Translations under genes and position numbers: made by a program | Notes under the pieces: generated by a model | Told to the model about the DNA's origin: nothing | Databases searched by the model: none | Seen by the model: only the letters and a program-made list of their open reading frames with translations | Part shown: positions 44,465 to 52,853 of the stretch, piece after piece | How positions within the stretch are numbered: the first letter of the stretch is position 1 | How the letters are laid out: every line of letters begins with the position of its first letter | Source of the DNA: Flavobacterium sp. LHD-85 | GTDB taxonomy: Bacteria > Bacteroidota > Bacteroidia > Flavobacteriales > Flavobacteriaceae | Direction of reading: 5' to 3' | DNA length: 64,000 nucleotides | NCBI RefSeq assembly: GCF_030929595.1 | Contig: NZ_JAVFVR010000010.1 | Span: 1-64,000, forward strand

Positions 44465-44546
44465 AAGGTTAAAAGAAATTATTAATTCAGTTCTAATATC
44501 TTTAAAAAGTAAAAACGGGAACTTTTTTGAGTTCCCGTTTTTATAT
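44465..44546 (+). ncRNA. Candidate small RNA controlled by the Crp/Fnr box
   Basis: A short stretch between convergent genes starts where the box-1 promoter would initiate (about 44465) and ends in a strong terminator (stem 44511-44522/44531-44542 plus T-rich tail). It contains no ATG or plausible reading frame. The inferred transcript of about 80 bases is AU-rich with one 3' hairpin, as in many regulatory RNAs, and would end just past the 3' end of the antisense trHb gene. Existence is an inference from promoter and terminator placement. Confidence 0.4.
44511..44546. terminator. Bidirectional terminator ending the nos operon
   Basis: 12-bp stem AAAAACGGGAAC/GTTCCCGTTTTT (44511-44522 and 44531-44542). 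It can terminate the minus-strand trHb/nos transcript and any plus-strand transcript from box 1. Confidence 0.82.
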
Positions 44547-44917
44547 TAAGAAATGACTTTATTCATCATCCATTTAGAAATATTTTCTGCCCTTACTTTT
44601 ATTTCATCGGCTTTTTCACCTTCAAACAAATCATCTACTGTTTTTTTCCAAAGTTTGGTCCAATGCTTAAAATGAGCTTCTGTAAGTGTACTTTTCTGAT
44701 CTAGCATACGATGTTTCAACATTGGATTTCCGTCAAAATTTCCGGTATGAAAAATAATATTATCCCAAAAATCATACATAATCGGAAGGTGTTTCTGCCA
44801 ATTGACCATAGCAACCTCAGTAAACAAATACCCTATGGTGGAGTCTGTTTTTACTTTTAAATAAAAAGCATCGACCAATACGGTTATATCATCTTTATTT
44901 CTAATATCTGTTTTCAT
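44546..44917 (-). CDS. Group III truncated haemoglobin
   Basis: A 123-residue globin. The features are AFYLKVKTDSTIGYLFTEVAMVNWQKHLPIMYDFWDNIIF (helices B-E with the HLPxMxxFW motif of group III) and STLTEAHFKHWTKLWKKTVDDLF, with the proximal His before the W-x-x-L-W element. Group III globins bind O2 and NO in the cytoplasm; a role in NO handling fits the position as the last gene of the nos operon, 30 bp after nosY. No separate promoter is evident. Confidence 0.92.
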   Translation of the reverse strand: MKTDIRNKDDITVLVDAFYLKVKTDSTIGYLFTEVAMVNWQKHLPIMYDFWDNIIFHTGNFDGNPMLKHRMLDQKSTLTEAHFKHWTKLWKKTVDDLFEGEKADEIKVRAENISKWMMNKVIS

Positions 44918-44947
44918 ATTTTTTGATTCTGAGTCAATAATAAAATA

Positions 44948-45715
44948 TTAAAGATCTTTGCGGTCAAATTTTCTAATCGAAATTAGAAACGGAACCGCAA
45001 TCCACAAAACGAGTAACACGAAAGAAACTAACAAACCGATAGCTGTTCCGAAAAAATCTTTAAAAATAGCTCCTGTATATCCCATCATAGCAGACTGATC
45101 CAAATGAAGCAATATCTGTATTCTGGCCAAATCAATCGGGCTTGAAGCTGTAATACCCACCATGGCTTCTTCTATTGGATATTCTGCAAACTGAAACAAA
45201 AGGAACAATACCAAAGCATCAAACAATATCGCAAAATACATCCAAAATAAAATAGCCAAACCTATTCCCTTTGCTTTATCACGAGTTAAAATACAGCTCA
45301 AAAAAGCCAATGATACAAAAACAATCGAAATTAAGCTTCCCGACAAAAGCATCATCAAGCCCGCCATTCCTGGTGCATTTAATAAAAGAGGAATTCCTGC
45401 TCCTAGAAAAAAAGCTAGAAACATTGCAATGGCAAGACCAGCAAACAAACTAATCCATATTTTTTTTCTTTTGATAGGCTGGCTCAACAAAAGCTCTATA
45501 AATTCTGAACTATTGTAAATGTAAATAGTCGAAAAAAGAATAGATACCAACGGAACGGTAAATAAAATTACATTCAAAATCGTTAGCAATCCTTTGGCAG
45601 TATTGTCTTCAAGCATAAAAGATCCCCATGAAAGCAATGCTAGAATTAGCGCATAACTTACAACAATCTTATTTTTAAGAATATCCAGTAAGACAATTTT
45701 AATTATTCTGTTCAT
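44948..45715 (-). CDS. nosY: Nos ABC transporter permease
   Basis: A 255-residue ABC-2 type permease with six predicted membrane helices (for example LLTILNVILFTVPLVSILFSTIYIY and FLAFFLGAGIPLLL). SQPIKRKKIWISL is the typical cytoplasmic loop. NosDFY supplies sulphur and/or copper to the CuZ centre of nitrous oxide reductase. Its start overlaps the end of nosF by 17 bases, which indicates translational coupling. Confidence 0.92.
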   Translation of the reverse strand: MNRIIKIVLLDILKNKIVVSYALILALLSWGSFMLEDNTAKGLLTILNVILFTVPLVSILFSTIYIYNSSEFIELLLSQPIKRKKIWISLFAGLAIAMFLAFFLGAGIPLLLNAPGMAGLMMLLSGSLISIVFVSLAFLSCILTRDKAKGIGLAILFWMYFAILFDALVLFLLFQFAEYPIEEAMVGITASSPIDLARIQILLHLDQSAMMGYTGAIFKDFFGTAIGLLVSFVLLVLWIAVPFLISIRKFDRKDL

Positions 45716-46421
45716 GCTGTTTTTCTTTTAATATTGTGGCAATAGATTTTGAAATTTTAGTTTCTCCTGTTGATTCCAAAAGATCTTTAATGGTTTTATG
45801 AAAATGTACTTTCCCGTCCTGCATAAAAATGATTTGAGTAATCATATCGTCTAATTCACTAAGCAGATGCGAAGTAATCAAGATTAATTTTCCTTTGTTT
45901 TTTTCCTTAATGATTTTCTCTTTCAGAATTTCTGCTGCCAACGGATCAAGTCCTGCAGTCGGTTCGTCTAGAATTAAAACATCAGGATTAAAAAGGAAAG
46001 CTAATGTTGCACTTACTTTCTGTGTAGTTCCTCCAGAAAGTGTCCTCATTTGTTTGTCGCTCATTTTATCCAATTTGAAAGTTCTTATCAAATCTTCATC
46101 CAATTCCTTCTTCGAATTCCGAATCTGCTTAATCATTTCTATAATCTGAGCAATCGTCATATTATCTGGATAACGGCCAATTTGTGGCATATACCCAATA
46201 GTATTTCGATATTCAAATTTCTTTAAGATCGATTCATCATGCAGTAAAATATCACCGCTATCAGGCAATACCATTCCTAGAATCGATTTTATCAAAGTAG
46301 TTTTTCCGCAACCGTTTGGACCAATAAGCGCAATGCATTCTCCTGCTTTAAACTCAAGGTTTACATCTTGTAAAACCTGCAGTCTGCCAAACTTTTTATT
46401 TATATTTTTTAAAGTAATCAT
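45699..46421 (-). CDS. nosF: Nos ABC transporter ATP-binding protein
   Basis: A 240-residue ATPase. Walker A is GPNGCGKTT (about 34-42), the Q-loop region is GYMPQIGRYP, the signature is LSGGTTQKV, and Walker B is VLILDEPTAGLDP, followed by the switch His in ITSHLLSELD. It energises NosDFY for assembly of the CuZ cluster of NosZ. Its start overlaps the nosD stop by 4 bases and its end overlaps nosY by 17, so D, F and Y form one tightly coupled unit. Confidence 0.94.
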   Translation of the reverse strand: MITLKNINKKFGRLQVLQDVNLEFKAGECIALIGPNGCGKTTLIKSILGMVLPDSGDILLHDESILKKFEYRNTIGYMPQIGRYPDNMTIAQIIEMIKQIRNSKKELDEDLIRTFKLDKMSDKQMRTLSGGTTQKVSATLAFLFNPDVLILDEPTAGLDPLAAEILKEKIIKEKNKGKLILITSHLLSELDDMITQIIFMQDGKVHFHKTIKDLLESTGETKISKSIATILKEKQHEQNN

Positions 46422-47650
46422 AATACAAGAGATTTCATTTCGGGAGATTCATCTACAAAATTGTCGGGTGTTATACTGGGTAGGATTTTTTCTGATTTAT
46501 CTAAAAGCGTAATCATAAAACTTCGGAACAAAAGCATCGCCGACGGATTGTTTTCGGTAATGACAGCAAAAAGACTCAGCGGATGAAAAGGCACATCGCC
46601 AATTCCGTCCCGATTTAAATCGTAGCCTTCATATTTATCCCAATAGTTATTATTGAAATGATTTAGAACCAGACTTCCGTTAGTACTGATATCGAAAGTA
46701 TTGGAAAGAAAATTATTAGACGAAATCATATTATCCATACAGCTTGCCTGCACTTTCATTCCCCAGCCATTATCTTTAAAAATATTCTTTTCCAGTTTTA
46801 CACGGCTTGTTCCCTCCATATAAATTCCTGAAGTATTTCGGATAAATTTATTTCCAACAATATAGCTATCCGAAATTTCTTTGAGCAGTAAACCATAAGC
46901 CGCATCGCCCCAATTCTCTTCAAAATAATTGTTGAACATTTTTACATTTCTGGTAAACATAACTGCCACTCCAGCACCATTATTTTTAAAAACATTGCCG
47001 ATGTAAGCATCATCATTGGAGAACATAAAATGAAGTCCATAACGAATATTGGCTTTAGATACATTTCGCCAAATGACAGAATTGGAAACAAACTCAAAAT
47101 AAATTCCGTCCCGATGTCCCGAAATTCTATTTCCTACAATCTGCATGCTATCGCTTTTCCAGCAATGAATTCCATTCCCGATACGCTGTTCTTCTTTCTG
47201 ATAGGCTTTTATCGTATTGTTTTTTACGATGCAATTTGATCCCTTCTGAACATAAATTCCGAAAAAATTATTCTCCAAAAAATTGTCTTTTACGACAACT
47301 CCGATTTTATCATATATTTTAATTCCACAGGGATCATTCAGAGAAGCATATCCTGAATTGATCACTTTAAATCCAGAAAAAATTACGCTGTCGGCTTTTA
47401 TGGAAACTACTTCATATTTCTGCTCTCCATCCAGAACTGGCAAATCTTTTCCCTGTAGAATTATTTTTTTATCTATTATAATATTGCCCTCTTTATAAAC
47501 ACCTTTATTTACAATAATGGTATCGCCAGATTTGGCAAGTTCTATTGCCTTTTTAATTGTTTTAACAGCTTTGTCTTGGCCAACTTCTATTTTCTGCGAC
47601 CACAGGCAGTTAAAAAACAATAAGAGCGAAAGGCAAATATGAAATTTCAT
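46418..47650 (-). CDS. nosD: Nitrous oxide reductase maturation protein NosD
   Basis: A 410-residue periplasmic right-handed beta-helix protein with a signal peptide (1-18, FFNCLWS). Repeated CASH/NosD units follow the pattern GIYxxxSNxxxIxxNxI (for example DGIYFEFVSNSVIWRNVS, GIYMEGTSRVKLEKNIFKDNGWGMKV). NosD is required with NosF and NosY to build the CuZ copper-sulphide site. A 140-bp inverted-repeat element separates it from nosL upstream, an unusual interruption inside the operon. Confidence 0.94.
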   Translation of the reverse strand: MKFHICLSLLLFFNCLWSQKIEVGQDKAVKTIKKAIELAKSGDTIIVNKGVYKEGNIIIDKKIILQGKDLPVLDGEQKYEVVSIKADSVIFSGFKVINSGYASLNDPCGIKIYDKIGVVVKDNFLENNFFGIYVQKGSNCIVKNNTIKAYQKEEQRIGNGIHCWKSDSMQIVGNRISGHRDGIYFEFVSNSVIWRNVSKANIRYGLHFMFSNDDAYIGNVFKNNGAGVAVMFTRNVKMFNNYFEENWGDAAYGLLLKEISDSYIVGNKFIRNTSGIYMEGTSRVKLEKNIFKDNGWGMKVQASCMDNMISSNNFLSNTFDISTNGSLVLNHFNNNYWDKYEGYDLNRDGIGDVPFHPLSLFAVITENNPSAMLLFRSFMITLLDKSEKILPSITPDNFVDESPEMKSLVL

Positions 47651-47693
47651 GATTTAAGATTTTAATTAAAACATCCCTTTAGGAATAATTATT

Positions 47694-47833
47694 TTCAACA
47701 CATAGAAACATAGATGTTTGAATCTAAAAAAAGCGTTTCACTAATTTTAACGAACATAACCCAACTATGTGGAGAAACTTGTTCCTTTTACTCTCTTCTT
47801 TAAGAACAATAAACTATGTTTCTATGTGTTGAA
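47694..47833. repeat. 140-bp inverted-repeat (MITE-like) element inside the nos operon
   Basis: Perfect 20-bp ends, TTCAACACATAGAAACATAG (47694-47713) and its complement (47814-47833), bound a non-coding AT-rich core that also contains ACTATGTGGAGAAACT. The CATAGAAACATAG/CTATGTTTCTATG words recur in flavobacterial intergenic repeats. It lies between nosL and nosD, filling nearly the whole 188-bp gap. Confidence 0.7.
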
Positions 47834-47838
47834 TTATT

Positions 47839-48840
47839 TTATTTATTCAAAATTGCTGTCCATTCTATTTCAATTCCTTTTGTTTGTGCTTCAAATGCCT
47901 TTGCCTCACTTTTATTTGGGAAAGCAGCAATATTTCCGTTCATCGGACTTTTTATTGTTCCTCCTGAAACAAAAAAGGCATTTTCTGCTGGAATCAGTTC
48001 ATTATTTTTAGTATAATCGTGTACAAAGTATTTCTTTATTTTAGTGTCATTGTGATCTTTGCAATAATGTGCCATGCAAGCAATATCATCAAACTTATAT
48101 ACTCGGCCTTTCTCCGTAATGATTTCAGCTCCATGTCTTCCGTCGCTAATTCCCATCATACAGAAATCACAATTATCCGTATTTAGTTTAATAGGAACAG
48201 CTTTGTCAGTGGAGCATGAAAAAAGAAAAGCAGGAACCAGCAAAATGCCCAAGAGCCGGCTAGATGGCTTGGCATATTTTTCTTTTATAATAGCAGCAAA
48301 AAGCAAAGCTCCAACTGCAATCAGCATCCATCCTCCAATATCGGGAATTGAATAAGCTCCAAAATTTAATAATTGTTTGTATCCAAGCATTGGCGGCTGA
48401 TACGCCATTCCAGGAACTCTAATAGCAGCATTCGGATCTAGATTATGTCCGTATTCGTAATTCCATCTGTAGAAATCGCAAGCAGATAATATTCCAAACA
48501 ATACAAAAGAAAAAAAGAAAACAAAGAGTCCTTTTCTTTTTGATTTCCACGCACAGGCAATTGAAACAATACCTAATGCTGCAAGAATAAACGGCAAAAC
48601 TTTAAACTCAATAAAATCTTTGGTATGCAGTGTTTTCATTCCAATGTAATGATTCAATCCGTTAATGATATCTACATCACCTGCAATCTTAGAAGCATGA
48701 AGTTTTAAAACCAAACCTTCTGGATATTGTGGAGCTGTCAGTTCAATTTTCCAGATTGGAAAAAAGATAGCACCAATCAATAAAAGTCCTGATAAAAAGA
48801 GCATTATTTTGGAAAAGGGGGATAATTTTTTATTTCTCAT
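47839..48840 (-). CDS. nosL: NosL copper chaperone fused to an N-terminal membrane domain
   Basis: A 333-residue protein. Residues 1 to about 195 contain four or more membrane helices (IMLFLSGLLLIGAIFFP, KVLPFILAALGIVSIACA, GLFVFFFSFVLFGILSA, GGWMLIAVGALLFAAI). A hydrophobic segment with a lipobox-like LFSC (C209) then begins a typical NosL domain, DNCDFCMMGISDGRHGAEIITEKGRVYKFDDIACMAHYC. NosL delivers Cu(I) to NosZ; the CDFCMM motif and nearby Met/His are the copper ligands. In other bacteria NosL is a free lipoprotein, so this is a fusion. It follows nosZ, with an attenuator-like hairpin between them. Confidence 0.88.
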   Translation of the reverse strand: MRNKKLSPFSKIMLFLSGLLLIGAIFFPIWKIELTAPQYPEGLVLKLHASKIAGDVDIINGLNHYIGMKTLHTKDFIEFKVLPFILAALGIVSIACAWKSKRKGLFVFFFSFVLFGILSACDFYRWNYEYGHNLDPNAAIRVPGMAYQPPMLGYKQLLNFGAYSIPDIGGWMLIAVGALLFAAIIKEKYAKPSSRLLGILLVPAFLFSCSTDKAVPIKLNTDNCDFCMMGISDGRHGAEIITEKGRVYKFDDIACMAHYCKDHNDTKIKKYFVHDYTKNNELIPAENAFFVSGGTIKSPMNGNIAAFPNKSEAKAFEAQTKGIEIEWTAILNK

Positions 48841-48855
48841 AATAATTCAAAATAA

Positions 48856-48883
48856 AAGGGAACAAAGAATACTTTGTTCCCTT
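48856..48883 (-). terminator. Hairpin between nosZ and nosL (possible attenuator)
   Basis: 12-bp stem AAGGGAACAAAG/CTTTGTTCCCTT (48856-48867 and 48872-48883), followed on the minus strand by a T-rich tract. Placed just after nosZ, it could reduce readthrough so that nosZ is expressed more than the maturation genes, or protect its 3' end. Confidence 0.55.
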
Positions 48884-48894
48884 AAGGTTACTGG

Positions 48895-50868
48895 CTATTC
48901 TTTTGGTAAATTGGTACCTAGGCTGTACGTAATCGGAACATTGCTTCCTGCTGGCGAAACTCGCACATATCCTTGCATTTCTTGATGTAATGCGCTACAG
49001 AAGTCTGTACAATAGAATGGGAAGATTCCTTTTTTCTCAGGAACCCATTTTAAGGTTAAGGTTTCTCCTGGCATGATTAGCAATTCGGCATTGTTTGCGC
49101 CTTTTATGGCAAATCCGTGAGGAACATCCCAATCTTGCTCAAGGTTGGTAACATGGAAATACACTTCATCTCCAACACGAATTCCTTCGATATTATCTGG
49201 TGCAAAGTGAGAACGAATACAAGTCATATAAATATGTACTTTATTGCCTTCTCGAACCACTTTAGATTCTTTTTCCCCTTTAGTTGCAAAAGGATGTTTG
49301 TTGGCAGCAATATCATAATATTTCAGTTGTCCATTATTTCTAACTTTATCTGCCGGAATACCCTGTGCGTAGTGCGGTTCTCCAATCGTTGGAAAATCCA
49401 GAAGCAATTTCATTTTATCTCCGCTGATATCAAATAACTGAGCACTTTGAGCTAATTCTGGACCAGTTGGCAAGTAACGGTCTTTGGTAATTTTGTTGTA
49501 AACTACCATATATTTTCCAAATGGTTTTTCTGTATTTCCACCAGGAACCATTAAGTGTCCAGGAGAATAATAAGTTGCTTTTCTGTCTAAAACTTTTAGA
49601 TCTTTAATATTCCATTTAACCACTTCAGACGAAACAAACATTGTGGTATAAGCATTTCCTTTTCCGTCAAATTCTGTATGCAAAGGTCCTAAACCTGGTT
49701 TTTGAACTTCTCCATGAAGAGCCGCTTCATATTTCACAACCGGAATTCCAGCATAATTGCCGTCAAATTGTTTTTTAGCAATCGCATCTTTCAATTTTGT
49801 AAAACTGAATACAGGTATTAAAGCTGCCAATTTTCCGCTGCCTACAATATATTCTCCAGTTGGATCAATATCACAGCCGTGCGGCGATTTCGGACAAGGA
49901 ATCATATAACAGATATCTTTCAATTCAGAAGCATCTAGAGTTAGCACTTCATTTTTAATTTCAGATTTAGCACTTTGAGTTTTTTCATCCCAAGTATTGT
50001 GAGCATATTTTGCAGGAATTCGTTTTCCTTTTCCAGCTTTAATATATTCTTCTGCTTTTTTCCAGTTTACTGCCATGATAAAATCTTTATCATTTTTAGA
50101 AGCATTAACTTCCAACAAAGTATTGGCTTGTTCAGTATTATAGCATGAGAAGAAAAACCATCCGTGAGATTCTTTTTTACCTGGGTGGCTAAGGTCAAAA
50201 TTCACTCCAGGAGCTACAATTTGGAAAGCAAGATCCAATTCTCCTTCTTTTCCAACTTTCACAAAACTTAAATATCCTTTAAAGTTTTTCTTGTAGGTAT
50301 TAATTGGAACATCTCCATTATCATTATCTGGAGGAACACTGAAACGGCTGGCTCCTACTACATATTCTGTATTTTGAGTAATAAATGGCGAAGAGTGATT
50401 TCCTCCGCAATTTGGAAGCTCGATAATTTCTGCTGTTCTGAACGTTTTCAAGTCAATACGCGCAATACGAGGCGTATTATTCGCATTAGCAAAAATCCAT
50501 CGTCCGTCTACTTCTCCATTGGTCTGTGATAAATCCAAGTGATGCTGGTCGTCCCAAGGCACATAACCATGTGAAGTATTCAGCATTGGTTTTGTTTCCT
50601 CGCTGTAACCATAACCGCTTTGCGGATCTTCAGAAAATACAGGCATTACCTTTAATAATCTACCACTCGGAAGCCCGTAAACACTGACCTGACCGCTAAA
50701 ACCTCCCGATACAAAGTTGTAGAATTCATCATATTTTCCGGGTGCCACATACACTTTTTGGGCTGCATCGCCTTCAACAGCATCTGTAGAGTCTTTTGGT
50801 TTGCACGAAACAAACAAAGCACACCCTAACGTAACAACGAAAATCGATTTTAAAAATTTATTTTTCAT
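48895..50868 (-). CDS. nosZ: Nitrous oxide reductase, clade II (Sec-dependent)
   Basis: A 657-residue enzyme reducing N2O to N2 in the periplasm. The N-terminus is a Sec/lipoprotein-like signal (TLGCALFVSCKPK) with no twin-arginine motif, the hallmark of clade II. The beta-propeller contains the CuZ histidines in DDQHHLDLSQTNG, NCGGNHSSPF, SPHGCDIDP, GPLHTEFDG and EPHYAQGIP. The CuA domain has FYCTDFCSALHQEMQG, with C620, C624, H628 and M631. It lies behind a cytochrome c gene in an operon driven from a Crp/Fnr-type box at 51438-51453. Confidence 0.97.
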   Translation of the reverse strand: MKNKFLKSIFVVTLGCALFVSCKPKDSTDAVEGDAAQKVYVAPGKYDEFYNFVSGGFSGQVSVYGLPSGRLLKVMPVFSEDPQSGYGYSEETKPMLNTSHGYVPWDDQHHLDLSQTNGEVDGRWIFANANNTPRIARIDLKTFRTAEIIELPNCGGNHSSPFITQNTEYVVGASRFSVPPDNDNGDVPINTYKKNFKGYLSFVKVGKEGELDLAFQIVAPGVNFDLSHPGKKESHGWFFFSCYNTEQANTLLEVNASKNDKDFIMAVNWKKAEEYIKAGKGKRIPAKYAHNTWDEKTQSAKSEIKNEVLTLDASELKDICYMIPCPKSPHGCDIDPTGEYIVGSGKLAALIPVFSFTKLKDAIAKKQFDGNYAGIPVVKYEAALHGEVQKPGLGPLHTEFDGKGNAYTTMFVSSEVVKWNIKDLKVLDRKATYYSPGHLMVPGGNTEKPFGKYMVVYNKITKDRYLPTGPELAQSAQLFDISGDKMKLLLDFPTIGEPHYAQGIPADKVRNNGQLKYYDIAANKHPFATKGEKESKVVREGNKVHIYMTCIRSHFAPDNIEGIRVGDEVYFHVTNLEQDWDVPHGFAIKGANNAELLIMPGETLTLKWVPEKKGIFPFYCTDFCSALHQEMQGYVRVSPAGSNVPITYSLGTNLPKE

Positions 50869-50900
50869 AAGGCTATTATTTTGATTTTGATTCCTTTCAA

Positions 50901-51377
50901 TTATTTAACCCCATCATTCTGGCGCATATACTCCAAAATAGATCTAGCTTCATCATCTGTTAACCCTTGGTTAGGCATACGAATCATGCAAAGCTCTAAT
51001 TGCGCCTGCAATTCTGGATCTTTATCAATCATTGGATCTGGATTGGTAATAAAATTCATGATCCATTGAGGTGTTCTTCTTTCGGTTACTCCTTTCCATC
51101 CTGGGCCAACTAATTTTTCATCTGTCGGTTTATGGCATGAGGTACATTTTACTTCGGCAGTTTTAAGTCCTTTTTCAGCTAATGCTTTATCTAAAGAAGC
51201 TCCTAATTCAACTGTTTCATACTTTCCGAGACCTCTTTTAGGGTCGTAAGATTCTGCATCAGCGGTTTTCTCAGCTGGGGCTGGAGTAGAAAAATCCTGA
51301 TCGGTATTTGACTTTTCTTTCCCGCATGATGTGAGCAGGATAAAACCAAACATTGTTAATAAGAATAGTTTGTTCAT
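50901..51377 (-). CDS. Mono-haem cytochrome c lipoprotein (electron donor of the nos operon)
   Basis: A 158-residue predicted lipoprotein (leader MNKLFLLTMFGFILLTSC, Cys18). A single CxxCH haem site lies in VKCTSCHKPTDEKLVGPGWKGV, and RMPNQGLTDDEARSILEYM at the end supplies the distal Met. It is the first gene of the nos operon, 32 bp upstream of nosZ, so it is probably the NosC-type donor that passes electrons to the CuA centre. Its start lies about 25 bases downstream of the predicted class II promoter. Confidence 0.92.
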   Translation of the reverse strand: MNKLFLLTMFGFILLTSCGKEKSNTDQDFSTPAPAEKTADAESYDPKRGLGKYETVELGASLDKALAEKGLKTAEVKCTSCHKPTDEKLVGPGWKGVTERRTPQWIMNFITNPDPMIDKDPELQAQLELCMIRMPNQGLTDDEARSILEYMRQNDGVK

Positions 51378-51408
51378 TACTTTGTTTTTTACGTGTTAAA
51401 CTTTTGAT

Positions 51409-51482
51409 CAAAATTCTAAAACTTGTTTTTCTCAAAGTATGATTACAATCATATCCTCAAAAAAAAGTTCATAATACCTTCG
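51409..51482. promoter_or_regulatory. Crp/Fnr-type box 2 with divergent class II promoters
   Basis: TATGATTACAATCATA (51438-51453) lies between the nos operon (minus) and the copper-related genes (plus). Both directions have a -7-like element starting 29.5 bp from the box centre: GAATTTTG on the minus strand (51416 to 51409) and TACCTTCG on the plus strand (51475-51482), each with one mismatch to TAnnTTTG. No -33 TTG accompanies them, as expected for a class II activator centred near -41. Confidence 0.78.
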
Positions 51483-51501
51483 TATTCTCAAAAAACAAGT
51501 A

Positions 51502-51870
51502 ATGAAACTTTGTGTTTACATATTTTTATTTGCAGTGGTATTTCGTCCAGCTTTTCCATTTCTGGATTATGTGGTCAATTACCGTTACATTGCAACTGAA
51601 TTATGCGAAAACAAAAATGCTCCAGAATTGCACTGTAATGGAAAATGCCATTTGAAAAAAGAACTGGCAAAAAGCTATAAAAACGACACGCCTGCTTCTA
51701 ACGAAAAGAAAAGTGAAACAGCAGAGACTTTAGTTCTATTTATTGTCAAAATCCCTGTATTCTTATTTGAGGAAAATGGGGTTTCTACTTATATTGTAAA
51801 TGCATTTTACAGCAACTTATATTCACATTTGGAGGATGCCAACATCTTACGCCCTCCCATATTCATTTGA
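51502..51870 (+). CDS. Small Cys-rich exported protein of the copper/nos cluster
   Basis: A 122-residue protein with an N-terminal hydrophobic segment (MKLCVYIFLFAVVFRPAFPF) that is a signal peptide or anchor. The motif ELCENKNAPELHCNGKCHLKKELAKS has three Cys and a His suited to binding a metal such as copper. A second hydrophobic stretch (ETLVLFIVKIPVFLF) follows. I have seen this type of short protein in Bacteroidota next to copper-related lipoproteins and TonB receptors. Its start is 20 bases after the predicted -7 element of box 2. Confidence 0.75.
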   Translation: MKLCVYIFLFAVVFRPAFPFLDYVVNYRYIATELCENKNAPELHCNGKCHLKKELAKSYKNDTPASNEKKSETAETLVLFIVKIPVFLFEENGVSTYIVNAFYSNLYSHLEDANILRPPIFI

Positions 51871-51944
51871 TTTTATTTCATTTTTTTTCTTCTATCGAAT
51901 TCATTCGGCAGACCTTCTATTATCATAATTTAAATTAAAATCTC

Positions 51945-52793
51945 ATGAAAATTTTAAAATACACAGCCATTTTACTTTTAGCAATTACCTCATTCTCTTG
52001 CTCTTCTGATGACGATTCTTCTTCAACTCCAGTCGATGAAACAAGCGGACTTCATAAAATACAGGAAATCGCAAATGATACCCACGTTATAGAATTATTC
52101 TCTTCAACAGGTTCTTTAGTTCAAGGCTATAATCATATTTCACTTCGAATAAAAGACAAAAAAACCAACAATTATACTACCGATGCAAAACTTGAATGGA
52201 CACCGCTTATGCACATGAGCATGATGCAGCATTCTTGTCCAAAATCAGTTGTCACTAAAGTATCAGACAAAAAGACTATGTACGAAGGAGATATTATCTT
52301 TCAAATGGCGCAAAACGAAACGGAATATTGGGAACTAAGCATTACATACCAAATTAATGGCGCAAGCTACACCGCAACTGACAAAATAAATGTTCCTGCA
52401 TCCTCAAAACGTACCGTAAGTTCATTTAAAGGAAGCGACGGAAGCAATTATGTCATTGCTTATATCGCACCATCTTCTCCTAAAGTAGCATTGAATGATA
52501 TGACAGTGGCAATTTATAGAATGAAGGATATGATGACTTTTCCTTTCGTTGATAATTTAAAAGTTAAAATCGATCCAAGAATGCCAAGCATGGGAAATCA
52601 TGGCTCTCCAAACAATACAGATTTGCTTCAAACTGAAACTAATGGTTTTTATAAAGGAAAACTTTCTTTGACCATGACTGGATATTGGAAAATAAATCTT
52701 CAGGTTTTAAATGCTAATAATGAAGTTTTGAAAGGAGAAGCTATTACAGCGGACAATACATCAAGCAGTCTTTATTTTGAGATTGAATTTTAA
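51945..52793 (+). CDS. FixH/YtkA-like lipoprotein, Met/His-rich
   Basis: A 282-residue predicted lipoprotein (leader ending SFSC, Cys19, then SSDDDSSS). Two similar beta-sandwich halves are apparent: DAKLEWTPLMHMSMMQHSCPKS in the first and DPRMPSMGNHGSPNN in the second. Both are Met/His-rich loops of the kind seen in FixH/YtkA-like periplasmic copper-binding domains. It sits between the Cys-rich small protein and the OprC/NosA-like receptor, so it may accept copper crossing the outer membrane. The assignment rests on these loops and context. Confidence 0.75.
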   Translation: MKILKYTAILLLAITSFSCSSDDDSSSTPVDETSGLHKIQEIANDTHVIELFSSTGSLVQGYNHISLRIKDKKTNNYTTDAKLEWTPLMHMSMMQHSCPKSVVTKVSDKKTMYEGDIIFQMAQNETEYWELSITYQINGASYTATDKINVPASSKRTVSSFKGSDGSNYVIAYIAPSSPKVALNDMTVAIYRMKDMMTFPFVDNLKVKIDPRMPSMGNHGSPNNTDLLQTETNGFYKGKLSLTMTGYWKINLQVLNANNEVLKGEAITADNTSSSLYFEIEF

Positions 52794-52808
52794 ATCTAAA
52801 CAACAATC

Positions 52809-52840
52809 AGAAAGAGACATAACACAATTTGTCTCTTTCT
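52809..52840 (+). terminator. Hairpin between the lipoprotein and receptor genes
   Basis: Stem AGAAAGAGAC/GTCTCTTTCT (52809-52818 and 52831-52840) without a strong T-run, so it probably allows readthrough into the receptor gene. Confidence 0.45.
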
Positions 52841-52853
52841 ATTAAAGTAAGAA

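Noticed and set aside
44917..44948. A TTGATTCTGAGTCAA near-palindrome before the truncated haemoglobin gene as a fourth regulator box.
   Set aside because: The half-sites are one base further apart than in the three good boxes and one half has a mismatch; it also overlaps the nosY-trHb junction of an apparent operon.
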